20,676 bases of DNA. Origin: Liolophura sinensis. Lineage: Eukaryota > Mollusca > Polyplacophora > Chitonida > Chitonidae. Every line of letters begins with the position of its first letter. Within the stretch, counting starts at the first letter, position 1. The notes below the pieces were generated by a model. The model saw only the letters and a program-made list of their open reading frames with translations. It had not been told where the DNA came from and did no database searches. Both the position numbers and the translations under genes were made by a program. The stretch spans positions 1 to 20,676 of the forward strand of contig NW_027018501.1 of the NCBI RefSeq assembly GCF_032854445.1, written 5' to 3'. Positions 1 to 10,750 of the stretch are shown here, in pieces.

Positions 1-3000
1 TATACAAATGGTGTGGTTTTTCTACATGTAGATAAAGACATTGAGTTTATCTTCGACTTAGAAGTAAGACATTTGCTGGGTGAGTTAATGGGCTTGGCCC
101 AAAGATTTGACGTCGTCTGGGCTACCGAAGGGCACATAACTTATAATGAAAAGTTGAATATAGTAATGACCAGTCGCGATTGTACATAGTTAATGTAGCC
201 GATTCAATTCGCAAAAAGACCAGGCAAAATCCAAAAGTGGAAAAACTGTTCCAATGCTGCTGGTAAGAGGCTAATCCGACGTATTTTTTGACGAGAAATC
301 GATGGTGCAAACCGCGTTGCTCTCCGACCAATACTTTTGGCTGTAGCCACAAATGAATAATCATTGATGTCAAGATCACGTGCCCAGCAACGGCTCTTAC
401 TCCATGGAAACCAAGGAAATTTGCAATTTTTCAACAGCTGGAGATGCCTGGCCCAATTGCGCAATCTTTTGGCACCTTTTGATGTGGGTCAGTGTTCAAT
501 TGTACTTTTTACAGCGCACTGTATCAAGTACCTTGTGTTTTTTTTATATACAAATGGTGTGGTTTTTCTACATGTAGATAAAGACATTGAGTTTGTCTTC
601 GACTTAGAAGTAAGACAACTCCTGGGTGAGTTAAATGGCTTGGCCCAAAGATTTGACGTCGTCTGGGCTACCGAAGGGCACATAACTTATAATGAAAAGT
701 TGAATATAGTAATGACCAGTCGCGATTGTACATAGTTAATGTAGCCGATTTCAATTCGCAAAAAAGACCAGGCAAAAATCCAAAAGTGGAAAAAACTGTT
801 CCAATGCTGCTGGTAAGAGGCTAATCCGACGTATTTTTTGACGAGAAATCGAATGGTGCAAACCGCGTTGCTCTCCGACCAATACTTTTGGCTGTAGCCA
901 CAAATGAATAATCATTGATGTCAAGATCACGTGCCCAGCAACGGCTCTTACTCCATGGAAACCAAGGAAATTTGCAATTTTTCAACAGCTTGAGATGCCT
1001 GGCCCAATTGCGCATCTTTTGGCACCTTATTGATGTGGGTCAGTGTTCAATTGTACTTTTCACAGCGGACTGTATCAAGTACTTGTGTTTTTTTATATAC
1101 AAATGGTGTGGTTTTTCTACATGTAGATAAAGACATTGAGTTTATCTTCGACTTAGAAGTAAGACAACTCCTGGGTGAGTTAAATGGGCTTGGCCCAAAG
1201 ATTTGACGTCGTCTGGGCTACCGAAGGGCACATAACTTATAATGAAAAGTTGAATATAGTAATGACCAGTCGCGATTGTACATAGTTAATGTAGCCGATT
1301 TCAATTCGCAAAAAGACCAGGCAAAATCCAAAAGTAGAAAAACTGTTCCAATGCTGTTGGTAAGAGCTAATCCGACGTATTTTTTTGACGAGAAATCGAA
1401 TGGTGCAAACCGCGTTGCTCTCCGACCAATACTTTTGGCTGTAGCCACAAATGAATAATCATTGATGTCAAGATCACGTGCCCCAGCAACGGCTCTTACT
1501 CCATGGAAACCAAGGAAATTTGCAATTTTTCAACAGCTGGAGATGTCTGGCCCAATTGCGCATCTTTTGGCACCTTATTGATGTGGGTCAGTGTTCAATT
1601 GTACTTTTTACAGCGGACTGTATTAAGTACCTTGTGTTTTTTTTATATACAAATGGTGTGGTTTTTCTACATGTAGATAAAGACATTGAGTTTGTCTTCG
1701 ACTTAGAAGTAAGACATTTGCTGGGTGAGTTAAATGGGCTTGGCCCAAAGATTTGACGTCGTCTGGGCTACCGAAGGGCACATAACTTATAATGAAAAGT
1801 TGAATATAGTAATGACCAGTCGCGATTGTACATAGTTAATGTAGCCGATTTCAATTCGCAAAAAGACCAGGCAAAAATCCAAAAGTAGAAAAACTGTTCC
1901 AATGCTGCTGGTAAGAGGCTAATCCGACGTATTTTTTGACGAGAAATCGAATGGTGCAAACCGCGTTGCTCTCCGACCAATACTTTTGGCTGTAGCCACA
2001 AATGAATAATCATTGATGTCAAGATCACGTGCCCAGCAACGGCTCTTACTCCATGGAAACCAAGGAAATTTGCAATTTTTCAACAGCTGGAGATGCCTGG
2101 CCCAATTGCGCATCTTTTGGCACCTTATTGATGTGGGTCAGTGTTCAATTGTACTTTTTACAGCGCACTGTATCAAGTACCTTGTGTTTTTTTTATATAC
2201 AAATGGTGTGGTTTTTCTACATGTAGATAAAGACATTGAGTTTGTCTTCGACTTAGAAGTAAGACATTTGCTGGGTGAGTTAAATGGGCTTGGCCCAAAG
2301 ATTTGACGTCGTCTGGGCTACCGAAGGGCACATAACTTATAATGAAAAGTTGAATATAGTAATGACCAGTCGCGATTGTACATAGTTAATGTAGCCGATT
2401 TCAATTCGCAAAAAGACCAGGCAAAAATCCAAAAGTGGAAAAACTGTTCCAATGCTGCTGGTAAGAGGCTAATCCGACGTATTTTTTGACGAGAAATCGA
2501 ATGGTGCAAACCGCGTTGCTCTCCGACCAATACTTTTGGCTGTAGCCACAAATGAATAATCATTGATGTCAAGATCACGTGCCCAGCAACGGCTCTTACT
2601 CCATGGAAACCAAGGAAATTTGCAATTTTTCAACAGCTGGAGATGCCTGGCCCAATTGCGCATCTTTTGGCACCTTATTGATGTGGGTCAGTGTTCAATT
2701 GTACTTTTTACAGCGCACTGTATCAAGTACCTTGTGTTTTTTTTATATACAAATGGTGTGGTTTTTCTACATGTAGATAAAGACATTGAGTTTGTCTTCA
2801 ACTTAGAAGTAAGACATTTGCTGGGTGAGTTAAATGGGCTTGGCCCAAAGATTTGACGTCGTCTGGGCTACCGAAGGGCACATAACTTATAATGAAAAGT
2901 TGAATATAGTAATGACCAGTCGCGATTGTACATAGTTAATGTAGCCGATTTCAATTCGCAAAAAGACCAGGCAAAAATCCAAAAGTGGAAAAACTGTTCC

Positions 3001-6000
3001 AATGCTGTTGGTAAGAGGCTAATCCGACGTATTTTTTGACGAGAAATCGAATGGTGCAAACCGCGTTGCTCTCCGACCAATGCTTTTGGCTGTAGCCACA
3101 AATGAATAATCATTGATGTCAAGATCACGTGCCCAGCAACGGCTCTTACTCCATGGAAACCAAGGAAATTTGCAATTTTTCAACAGCTGGAGATGCCTGG
3201 CCCAATTGCGCATCTTTTGGCACCTTATTGATGTGGGTCAGTGTTCAATTGTACTTTTTACAGCGGACTGTATCAAGTACCTTGTGTTTTTTTATATACA
3301 AATGGTGTGGTTTTTCTACATGTAGATAAAGACATTGAGTTTATCTTCGACTTAGAAGTAAGACAACTCCTGGGTGAGTTAAATGGGCTTGGCCCAAAGA
3401 TTTGACGTCGTCTGGGCTACCGAAGGGCACATAACTTATAATGAAAAGTTGAATATAGTAATGACCAGTCGCGATTGTACATAGTTAATGTAGCCGATTT
3501 CAATTCGCGAAAAGACCAGGCAAAAATCCAAAAGTGGAAAAACTGTTCCAATGCTGCTGATAAGACGCTAATCCGACGTATTTTTTGACGAGAAATCGAA
3601 TGGTGCAAACCGTGTTGCTCTCCGACCAATACTTTTGGCTGTAGCCACAAATGAATAATCATTGATGTCAAGATCACGTGCCCAGCAACGGCTCTTACTC
3701 CATGGAAACCAAGGAAATTTGCAATTTTTCAACAGCTGGAGATGCCTGGCCCAATTGCGCATCTTTTGGCACCTTATTGATGTGGGTCAGTGTTCAATTG
3801 TACTTTTTACAGCGCACTGTATCAAGTACCTTGTGTTTTTTTTATATACAAATGGTGTGGTTTTTCTACATGTAGATAAAGACATTGAGTTTGTCTTCGA
3901 CTTAGAAGTAAGACATTTGCTGGGTGAGTTAAATGGGCTTGGCCCAAAGATTTGACGTCGTCTGGGCTACCGAAGGGCACATAATTTATAATGAAAAGTT
4001 GAATATAGTAATGACCAGTCGCGATTGTACATAGTTAATGTAGCCGATTTCAATTCGCAAAAAGACCAGGCAAAAATCCAAAAGTGGAAAAACTGTTACA
4101 ATGCTGCTGGTAAGAGGCTAATCCGACGTATTTTTTGACGAGAAATCGAATGGTGCAAACCGCGTTGCTCTCCGACCAATACTTTTGGCTGTAGCCACAA
4201 ATGAATAATCATTGATGTCAAGATCACGTGCCCAGCAACGGCTCTTACTCCATGGAAACCAAGGAAATTTGCAATTTTTCAACAGCTGGAGATGCCTGGC
4301 CCAATTGCGCATCTTTTGGCACCTTATTGATGTGGGTCAGTGTTCAATTGTACTTTTTACAGCGGACTGTATCAAGTACCTTGTGTTTTTTTATATACAA
4401 ATGGTGTTGTTTTTCTACATATAGATAAAGACATTGAGTTTATCTTCGACTTAGAAGTAAGACATTTGCTGGGTGAGTTAAATGGGCTTGGCCCAAAGAT
4501 TTGACGTCGTCTGGGCTACCGAAGGGCACATAACTTATAATGAAAAGTTGAATATAGTAATGACCAGTCGCGATTGTACATAGTTAATGTAGCCGATTTC
4601 AATTAGCAAAAAGACCAGGTAAAATTCCAAAAGTAAAAAAACTGTTCCAATGCTGCTGGTAAGAGGCTAATCCGACGTATTTTTTGACGAGAAATCGAAT
4701 GGTGCAAACCGCGCTGCTCTCCGACCAATACTTTTGGCTGTAGCCACAAATGAATAATCATTGATGTCAAGATCACGTGCCCAGCAACGGCTCTTACTCC
4801 ATGGAAACCAAGGAAATTTGCAATTTTTTAACAGCTGGAGATGCCTGGCCCAATTACGCATCTTTTGGCACCTTATTGATGTGGGTCAGTGTTCAATTGT
4901 ACTTTTTACAGCGGACTGTATCAAGTATCTTGTGTTTTTTTTATATACAAATGGTGTGGTTTTTCTACATGTAGATAAAGACATTGAGTTTGTCTTCGAC
5001 TTAGAAGTAAGACATTTGCTGGGTGAGTTAAATGGGCTTGGCCCAAAGATTTGACGTCGTCTGGGCTACCGAAGGGCACATAACTTATAATGAAAAGTTG
5101 AATATAGTAATGACCAGTCGCGATTGTACATAGTTAATGTAGCCGATTTCAATTCGCAAAAAGACCAGGCAAAAATCCAAAAGTGGAAAAACTGTTCCAA
5201 TGCTGCTGGTAAGAGGCTAATCCGACGTATTTTTTGACGAGAAATCGAATGGTGCAAACCGCGTTGCTCTCCGACCAATGCTTTTGGCTGTAGCCACAAA
5301 TGAATAATCATTGATGTCAAGATCACGTGCCCAGCAACGGCTCTTACTCCATGGAAACCAAGGAAATTTGCAATTTTTCAACAGCTGGAGATGCCTGGCC
5401 CAATTGCGCATCTTTTGGCACCTTATTGATGTGGGTCAGTGTTCAATTGTACTTTTCACAGCGGACTGTATCAAGTACCTTGTGTTTTTTTATATCCAAA
5501 TGGTGTGGTTTTTCTACATGTAGATAAAGACATTAAGTTTATCTTCGACTTAGAAGTAAGACAACTCCTGGGTGAGTTAAATGGGCTTGGCCCAAAGATT
5601 TGACGTCGTCTGGGCTACCGAAGGGCACATAACTTATAATGAAAAGTTGAATATAGTAATGACCAGTCGCGATTGTACATAGTTAATGTAGCCGATTTCA
5701 ATTCGCAAAAAGACCAGGCAAAAATCCAAAAGTAGAAAAACTGTTCCAATGCTGCTGGTAAGAGGCTAATCCGACGTATTTTTTGACGAGAAATCGAATG
5801 GTGCAAACCGCGTTGCTCTCCGACCAATACTTTTGGCTGTAGACACAAATGAATAATCATTGATGTCAAGATCACGTGCCCAGCAACGGCTCTTACTCCA
5901 TGGAAACCAAGGAAATTTACAATTTTTCAACAGCTGGAGATGTCTGGCCCAATTGCGCATCTTTTGGCACCTTATTGATGTGGGTCAGTGTTCAATTGTA

Positions 6001-8060
6001 CTTTTTACAGTGGACTGTATCAAGTACCTTGTGTTTTTTTTATGTACAAATGGTGTGGTTTTTCTAAATGTAGATAAAGACATTGAGTTTGTCTTCGACT
6101 TAGAAGTAAGACATTTGCTGGGTGAATTAAATGGGCTTGGCCCAAAGATTTGACGTCGTCTGTGCTACCGAAGGGCACATAACTTATAATGAAAAGTTGA
6201 ATATAGTAATGACCAGTCGCGATTGTACATAGTTAATGTAGCCGATTTCAATTCGCAAAAAGACCAGGCAAAAATCCAAAAGTGGAAAAATTGTTCCAAT
6301 GCTGCTGGTAAGAGGCTAATCCGACGTATTTTTTGACGAGAAATCGAATGGTGCAAACCGTGTTGCTCTCCGACCAATACTTTTGGCTGTAGCCACAAAT
6401 GAATAATCATTGATGTCAAGATCACGTGCCCAGCAACGGCTCTTACTCCATGGAAACCAAGGAAATTTGCAATTTTTCAACAGCTGGAGATGCCTGGCCC
6501 AATTGCGCATCTTTTGGCACCTTATTGATGTGGGTCAGTGTTCAATTGTACTTTTTACAGCGCACTGTATCAAGTACCTTGTGTTTTTTTTATATACAAA
6601 TGGTGTGGTTTTTCTACATGTAGATAAAGACATTGAGTTTGTCTTCGACTTAGAAGTAAGACATTTGCTGGGTGAGTTAAATGGGCTTGGCCCAAAGATT
6701 TGACGTCGTCTGGGCTACCGAAGGGCACATAATTTATAATGAAAAGTTGAATATAGTAATGACCAGTCGCGATTGTACATAGTTAATGTAGCCGATTTCA
6801 ATTCGCAAAAAGACCAGGCAAAAATCCAAAAGTGGAAAAACTGTTCCAATGGTGCTGGTAAGAGGCTAATCCGACGTATTTTTTGACGAGAAATCGAATG
6901 GTGCAAACCGCGTTGCTCTCCGACCAATACTTTTGGCTGTAGCCACAAATGAATAATCATTGATGTCAAGATCACGTGCCCAGCAACGGCTCTTACTCCA
7001 TGGAAACCAAGGAAATTTGCAATTTTTCAACAGCTGGAGATGCCTGGCCCAATTGCGCATCTTTTGGCACCTTATTGATGTGGGTCAGTGTTCAATTGTA
7101 CTTTTTACAGCGCACTGTATCAAGTACTTTGTGTTTTTTTTATATACAAATGGTGTGGTTTTTCTACATGTAGATAAAGACATTGAGTTTGTCTTCGACT
7201 TAGAAGTAAGACATTTGCTGGGTGAGTTAAATGGGCTTGGCCCAAAGATTTGACGTCGTCTGGGCTACCGAAGGGCACATAACTTATAATGAAAAGTTGA
7301 ATATAGTAATGACCAGTCGCGATTGTACATAGTTAATGTAGCCGATTTCAATTCGCAAAAAGACCAGGCAAAAATCCAAAAGTGGAAAAACTGTTCCAAT
7401 GCTGCTGGTAAGAGGCTAATCCGACGTATTTTTTGACGAAAAATCGAATGGTGCAAACCGCGTTGCTCTCCGACCAATACTTTTGGCTGTAGCCACAAAT
7501 GAATAGTCATTGATGTCAAGATCACGTGCCCAGCAACGGCTCTTACTCCATGGAAACCAAGGAAATTTGCAATTTTTCAACAGCTGGAGATGTCTGGCCC
7601 AATTGCGCATCTTTTGGCACCTTATTGATGTGGGTCAGTGTTCAATTGTACTGTTTACAGCGCACTGTATCAAGTACCTTGTGTTTTTTTTATATACAAA
7701 TGGTGTGGTTTTTCTACATGTAGATAAAGACATTGAGTTTGTCTTCGACTTAGAAGTAAGACATTTGCTGGGTGAGTTAAATGGGCTTTGGCCCAAAGAT
7801 TTGACGTCGTCTGGGCTACCGAAGGGCACATAACTTATAATGAAAAGTTGAATATAGTAATGACCAGTCGCGATTGTACATAGTTAATGTAGCCGATTTC
7901 AATTCGCAAAAAGACCAGGCAAAAATCCAAAAGTGGAAAAACTGTTCCAATGCTGCTGGTAAGAGGCTAATCCGACGTATTTTTAGACGAGAAATCGAAT
8001 GGTGCAAACCGCGTTGCTCTCCGACCAATACTTTTGGCTGTAGCCACAAATGAATAATCA

Positions 8061-8502
8061 TTGATGTCAAGATCACGTGCCCAGCAACGGCTCTTACTCC
8101 ATGGAAACCAAGGAAATTTGCAAATTTTCAACAGCTGGAGATGCCTGGACCAATTGCGCATCTTTTGGCACCTTATTGATGTGGGTCAGTGTTCAATTGT
8201 ACTTTTTACAGTGGACTGTGTCATGTACCTTGTGTTTTTTTATATACAAATGGTGTGGTTTTTCTACATGTAGATAAAGACATTGAGTTTGTCTTCGACT
8301 TAGAAGTAAGACATTTGCTGGGTGAGTTAAATGGGCTTGGCCCAAAGATTTGACGTCGTCTGGGCTACCGAAGGGCACATAACTTATAATGAAAAGTTGA
8401 ATATAGTAATGACCAGTCGCGACTGTACATAGTAAATGTAGCCGATTTCAATTCACAAAAAGACCAGGCAAAAATCAAAAGTGGAAAAACTGTTCCAATG
8501 CT
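8061..8502. repeat. Left part of the satellite unit split by the retrotransposon
   Basis: This is the first 442 bp of one unit. It continues at about 14646-14751 on the far side of the element, and together they make about 548 bp, one normal unit. The half carries many changes seen in no other copy, among them caaattttc near 8121, a GACC variant near 8149, gtcatg near 8219, gcgactg near 8419, agtaaatg near 8431, ttcaca near 8451 and a lost C near 8476. It is therefore clearly less homogenised than the rest of the array. Confidence 0.9.
8497..8502. repeat. Putative target-site duplication, left copy (AATGCT)
   Basis: The satellite consensus reads ttccaatgctgctgg. The left flank stops after ttccaatgct, and the right flank restarts with aatgctgctg at 14640. 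The shared AATGCT is the likely duplication. Because the element tail is ATTAA-rich, the first two A bases are ambiguous and the true duplication is 4 to 6 bp. Confidence 0.6.
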
Positions 8503-8745
8503 AACATAACTCACAAGATGGCTTCTATCGAATAAGGCGGACCAGTGAGAGGTGGTAATCCTGGCTGACTTGAGAGTTTCCCTAAGTTGATTCACATATG
8601 TTTGTGAGGATATGTTCTACATTTGGTAATTTGGGCAATCAAACGTGAAGATAGAGTTCATGAAGCAGAGAATTGCTAAAATCAGTGACTGCAAAAACAG
8701 TGCTTGTGACTTACCTGTTGATCCAGCCTGAACAACAACAACACC
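8503..8745 (+). promoter_or_regulatory. Retrotransposon 5' leader / presumed internal promoter region
   Basis: 243 bp between the left satellite junction and the first in-frame ATG of ORF1, ending in a CAACAACAACA stretch typical of an unstructured leader. Non-LTR elements carry their promoter inside the 5' leader, so promoter activity is inferred from family knowledge; no TATA or initiator motif can be pinned down. A stretch at 8712-8727 resembles the first bases of eukaryotic 18S rRNA (TACCTG then TTGATCC). A 5' truncation cannot be ruled out, but the complete ORF1 start makes a heavy one unlikely. Confidence 0.5.
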
Positions 8746-9063
8746 ATGAACCAACCTCGGATTGAGTCTCTCTTCAGTGGGGCGTGCAGTGAAAAGGTAA
8801 CTGCTAGTACTAACTCTGATATAGTCCAAAATGAAAATTCGAAGACGTCACCTGGAATTCCTGCTAGTAGTAACCTTGCTCAGCCCTCAAGAACGGCAAT
8901 ATCAAGATTTTTAGGAAAACGTAAACTGAATCTGGTCGCCAAAAATCCCAGCATTAAAAGGTTGAATTCATTACCCGACATTCAGTCCCTAATTTGTGCT
9001 GATCGAGGTGAGGACGAAACCGAGTTATACGAGGTAACAAACTTCAAGGCTGGAACTGACTAA
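8746..9063 (+). pseudogene. ORF1, N-terminal part (frame 1, ends at a frameshift)
   Basis: A 105-codon frame opening at ATG 8746, the first in-frame ATG after an in-frame TGA at 8719. The context is good (A at -3). The product is polar and Ser/Asn/Pro-rich, with a basic patch around residues 54-70 (GKRK ... KNPSIKR) that could be a nuclear localisation or RNA-binding stretch. It stops at TAA 9061. The adjoining frame is open from 9038, and its continuation carries the coiled coil and RRM-like domain, so this is best read as the N-terminus of a single ORF1 of about 345 residues separated by one extra base in the 9038-9061 overlap. A programmed +1 shift is possible, but no heptamer-like slippery site is obvious. 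N-terminal segments of this kind vary strongly among ORF1 proteins, and I recognise no domain in it. Confidence 0.7.
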
Positions 9064-9784
9064 CTTTCTTACCGAGAGCATATTGACACCTCAAGTCAGC
9101 AAACATCTAAATTGCCTAATCCTGAATGCTGTAGAAACGGCTATAAAACCACTAATTGAGCTAGTATCGTCGAGTAAGAATGACATAACAACCCTTGCAC
9201 GTAAAGTTGACAGTCTACAACTAGAAATTGCTGACAGGGATAAGACAATTTGTGAATGTAAGGCTGAAATATCAGATCTAAAATCTGAACTGGCAATCGT
9301 CAATTCCCTACTCAGAAAAAGCTCAGAAGAAAATATGCGACAAAAGGACAAAGCCGAACAATATAGTAGACGAGAGTGTCTGCGAATTTCTGGCCTTTCA
9401 CTTCAACCAGGTGAAACGACTGATGACGCGGTGTGCCGACTTGCAAGTCATCTTAATATTGAAATGTGTATAAAAGATATCTCGCGATCACATTTTATTG
9501 GAAAAAACCAGTCCCAGATAATCGTTAGGTTTGTTTCGTACCGAACCAGATCTGAACTGATTAGAGCACGTCCATTACTGAAGAGCGCCAATGGTTACAC
9601 AGGGGTGTATATAAATGAAGATCTCACGAAAACTAGGTATAAGCTCTTTAAAAGATTATTTCAAAAGAAGAAAGAAGGTGTGATTTTCTCAGCCTGGACA
9701 CACGACGGAAATGTGTTCTATTGTTCCCAAGACGGGGGAGTGAAGGTGCAGGTGGCTTCTGAATGGGATCTCGAGAACATGTAA
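9038..9784 (+). pseudogene. ORF1, coiled-coil / RRM-like / C-terminal domain part
   Basis: The frame opens at 9038, after a TAA at 9035, and closes at TAA 9782. It has no ATG at its head, so it depends on the frame upstream. It begins with helical sequence, then a coiled coil from about 9165 to 9355 (heptad-like L/I spacing through KVDSLQLEIADRDK and ISDLKSELAIVNSLL), then an AEQYSRRECLRISGL junction that is typical where the coiled coil meets the RRM-like domain in LINE ORF1 proteins. An RRM-like beta strand (IIVRFVSY near 9520) and a C-terminal basic domain (NEDLTKTRYKLFKRL near 9617-9660) follow. Proteins of this type trimerise, bind the element RNA and act as nucleic-acid chaperones in the RNP; this is family knowledge. 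Apart from the frame break, the domain series looks complete. Confidence 0.8.
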
Positions 9785-10696
9785 TCAACCTGGTCAAATC
9801 ACTTTTCCCGTGCAGGATACAGGAGTGTTCATACTTTAATCATTAAAGACAGCCGACCGATGTGCTTTCTGTATAGTAACTCTGACTGTACATGCGTGTC
9901 TACTAACACAAAAGTGCGGTCTGCTGCCGTAACTTACGTAATAGCAGATAATATGTACGCTACTCCAACACAAACTGCTGCTCAATGTCTCTCTCTAAAA
10001 CACTTGACTTGATCAACAATATAGTACTCACAACGAATTGGTCTTGGACATGTGTAAAAGGCCGTGTAAATGTACATGTATACATACATATATCCATATA
10101 TCTGCATAAGTAAGCCCGAAAAATTAAAAAATTTATCTGATAGTTAAGAATATATAAATGTATATATGCATTTGGCCATGACACATTAAATATTCCAGTT
10201 CAATTACCGGATAAATTTCAAATTAAACTACAAATATTAGGGAACAATAAATATATGAAGTAGACGGGAAAATGACGTCATTATGTTTGTGTACCAAGCT
10301 ACAGGGTACCAAAAGTGAAAAGTCACGGTTAACAAAACGTACAATCTATTTGTATTGTCTTTGACCATTTTTCAGTATCCTTCCAGTGAGCCCAAATCGT
10401 TGTTTATCCGATAAGTAGATAAATAATTACCATTCAAAACTATACGGAAGATTGGCCCTCATTTCTGATTAATAGTTGTCTCCTTTAGGCAAATCCCAAT
10501 TCTCAATATATAAGTTGAAAATACTCACCTTAGTGATAATATTTGTAAACAAACTGTCATTGTTAATAACTTCCTCATGATACTTTATTGTGTCAGTAAC
10601 CCACCTCTCCCTATACGCTTCTGTCTGGGACTGGTGCTTCTGAGGACGTACTATGTACGCACCTTTACACCTCATATTTTTTGTGATTTATTTTGA
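9785..10696 (+). other. Spacer between ORF1 and ORF2, AT-rich, no clear gene
   Basis: About 0.9 kb separates ORF1 from the opening of ORF2, longer than is usual for two-ORF LINEs. 10060-10260 is strongly AT-rich, with TA/CA-type runs (tgtacatgtatacatacata). No protein domain is recognisable on the + strand. On the minus strand a 111 bp stretch (10529-10639) is flanked by AG on the acceptor side and by a consensus AAG/GTGAGT donor, and reads as 37 whole codons; this may be a captured exon or chance. The region could be a second leader for ORF2, an older insertion, or remnant sequence. I see no terminal inverted repeats that would mark a nested transposon. Confidence 0.5.
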
Positions 10697-10750
10697 AATT
10701 CTTACTTGTATGTACTGGACTATGTTACACGTGATCTTACCGATAACTAC

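Larger units (their letters stand above)
1..8502. repeat. Left satellite array, ~550 bp tandem units (about 15.5 copies)
   Basis: Head-to-tail direct repeats with a period of 549-551 bp. A fixed landmark (gatgtcaagatcacgtg) recurs near 364, 915, 1464, 2013, 2563, 3113, 3662, 4212, 4761, 5311, 5860, 6410, 6960, 7510 and 8061. Units differ by scattered substitutions and by a T7 or T8 run upstream of atatacaaatgg, which explains much of the 549/550 alternation. Each unit holds CACGTG, CAGCTG, GACGTC and CCATGG sites and two short inverted repeats. I see no tRNA, 5S or snRNA signature and no credible protein. The family is unknown to me. Short open frames repeat with the unit and are broken by the T-run length change. 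This is one continuous array with the right-hand block, interrupted only by the retrotransposon. Confidence 0.97.

Noticed and set aside
2330-2345. TATAAT-like box in acttataatgaaaag, present in every unit
   Set aside because: A bacterial -10 resemblance has no meaning in a eukaryotic satellite, and there is no matching -35 or gene.
9960-10184. Minus-strand open frame of 74 codons in the spacer
   Set aside because: Low-complexity translation of AT-rich TA/CA runs, with no recognisable domain and no supporting signal.
10706-10750. ORF2 start at the TTG at 10706 (and ORF1 second part at the TTG at 9083)
   Set aside because: TTG is not a usual start in animal nuclear genes. For ORF2 the first ATG is 10751. 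The 9083 frame is better explained as the shifted continuation of the ORF starting at 8746.
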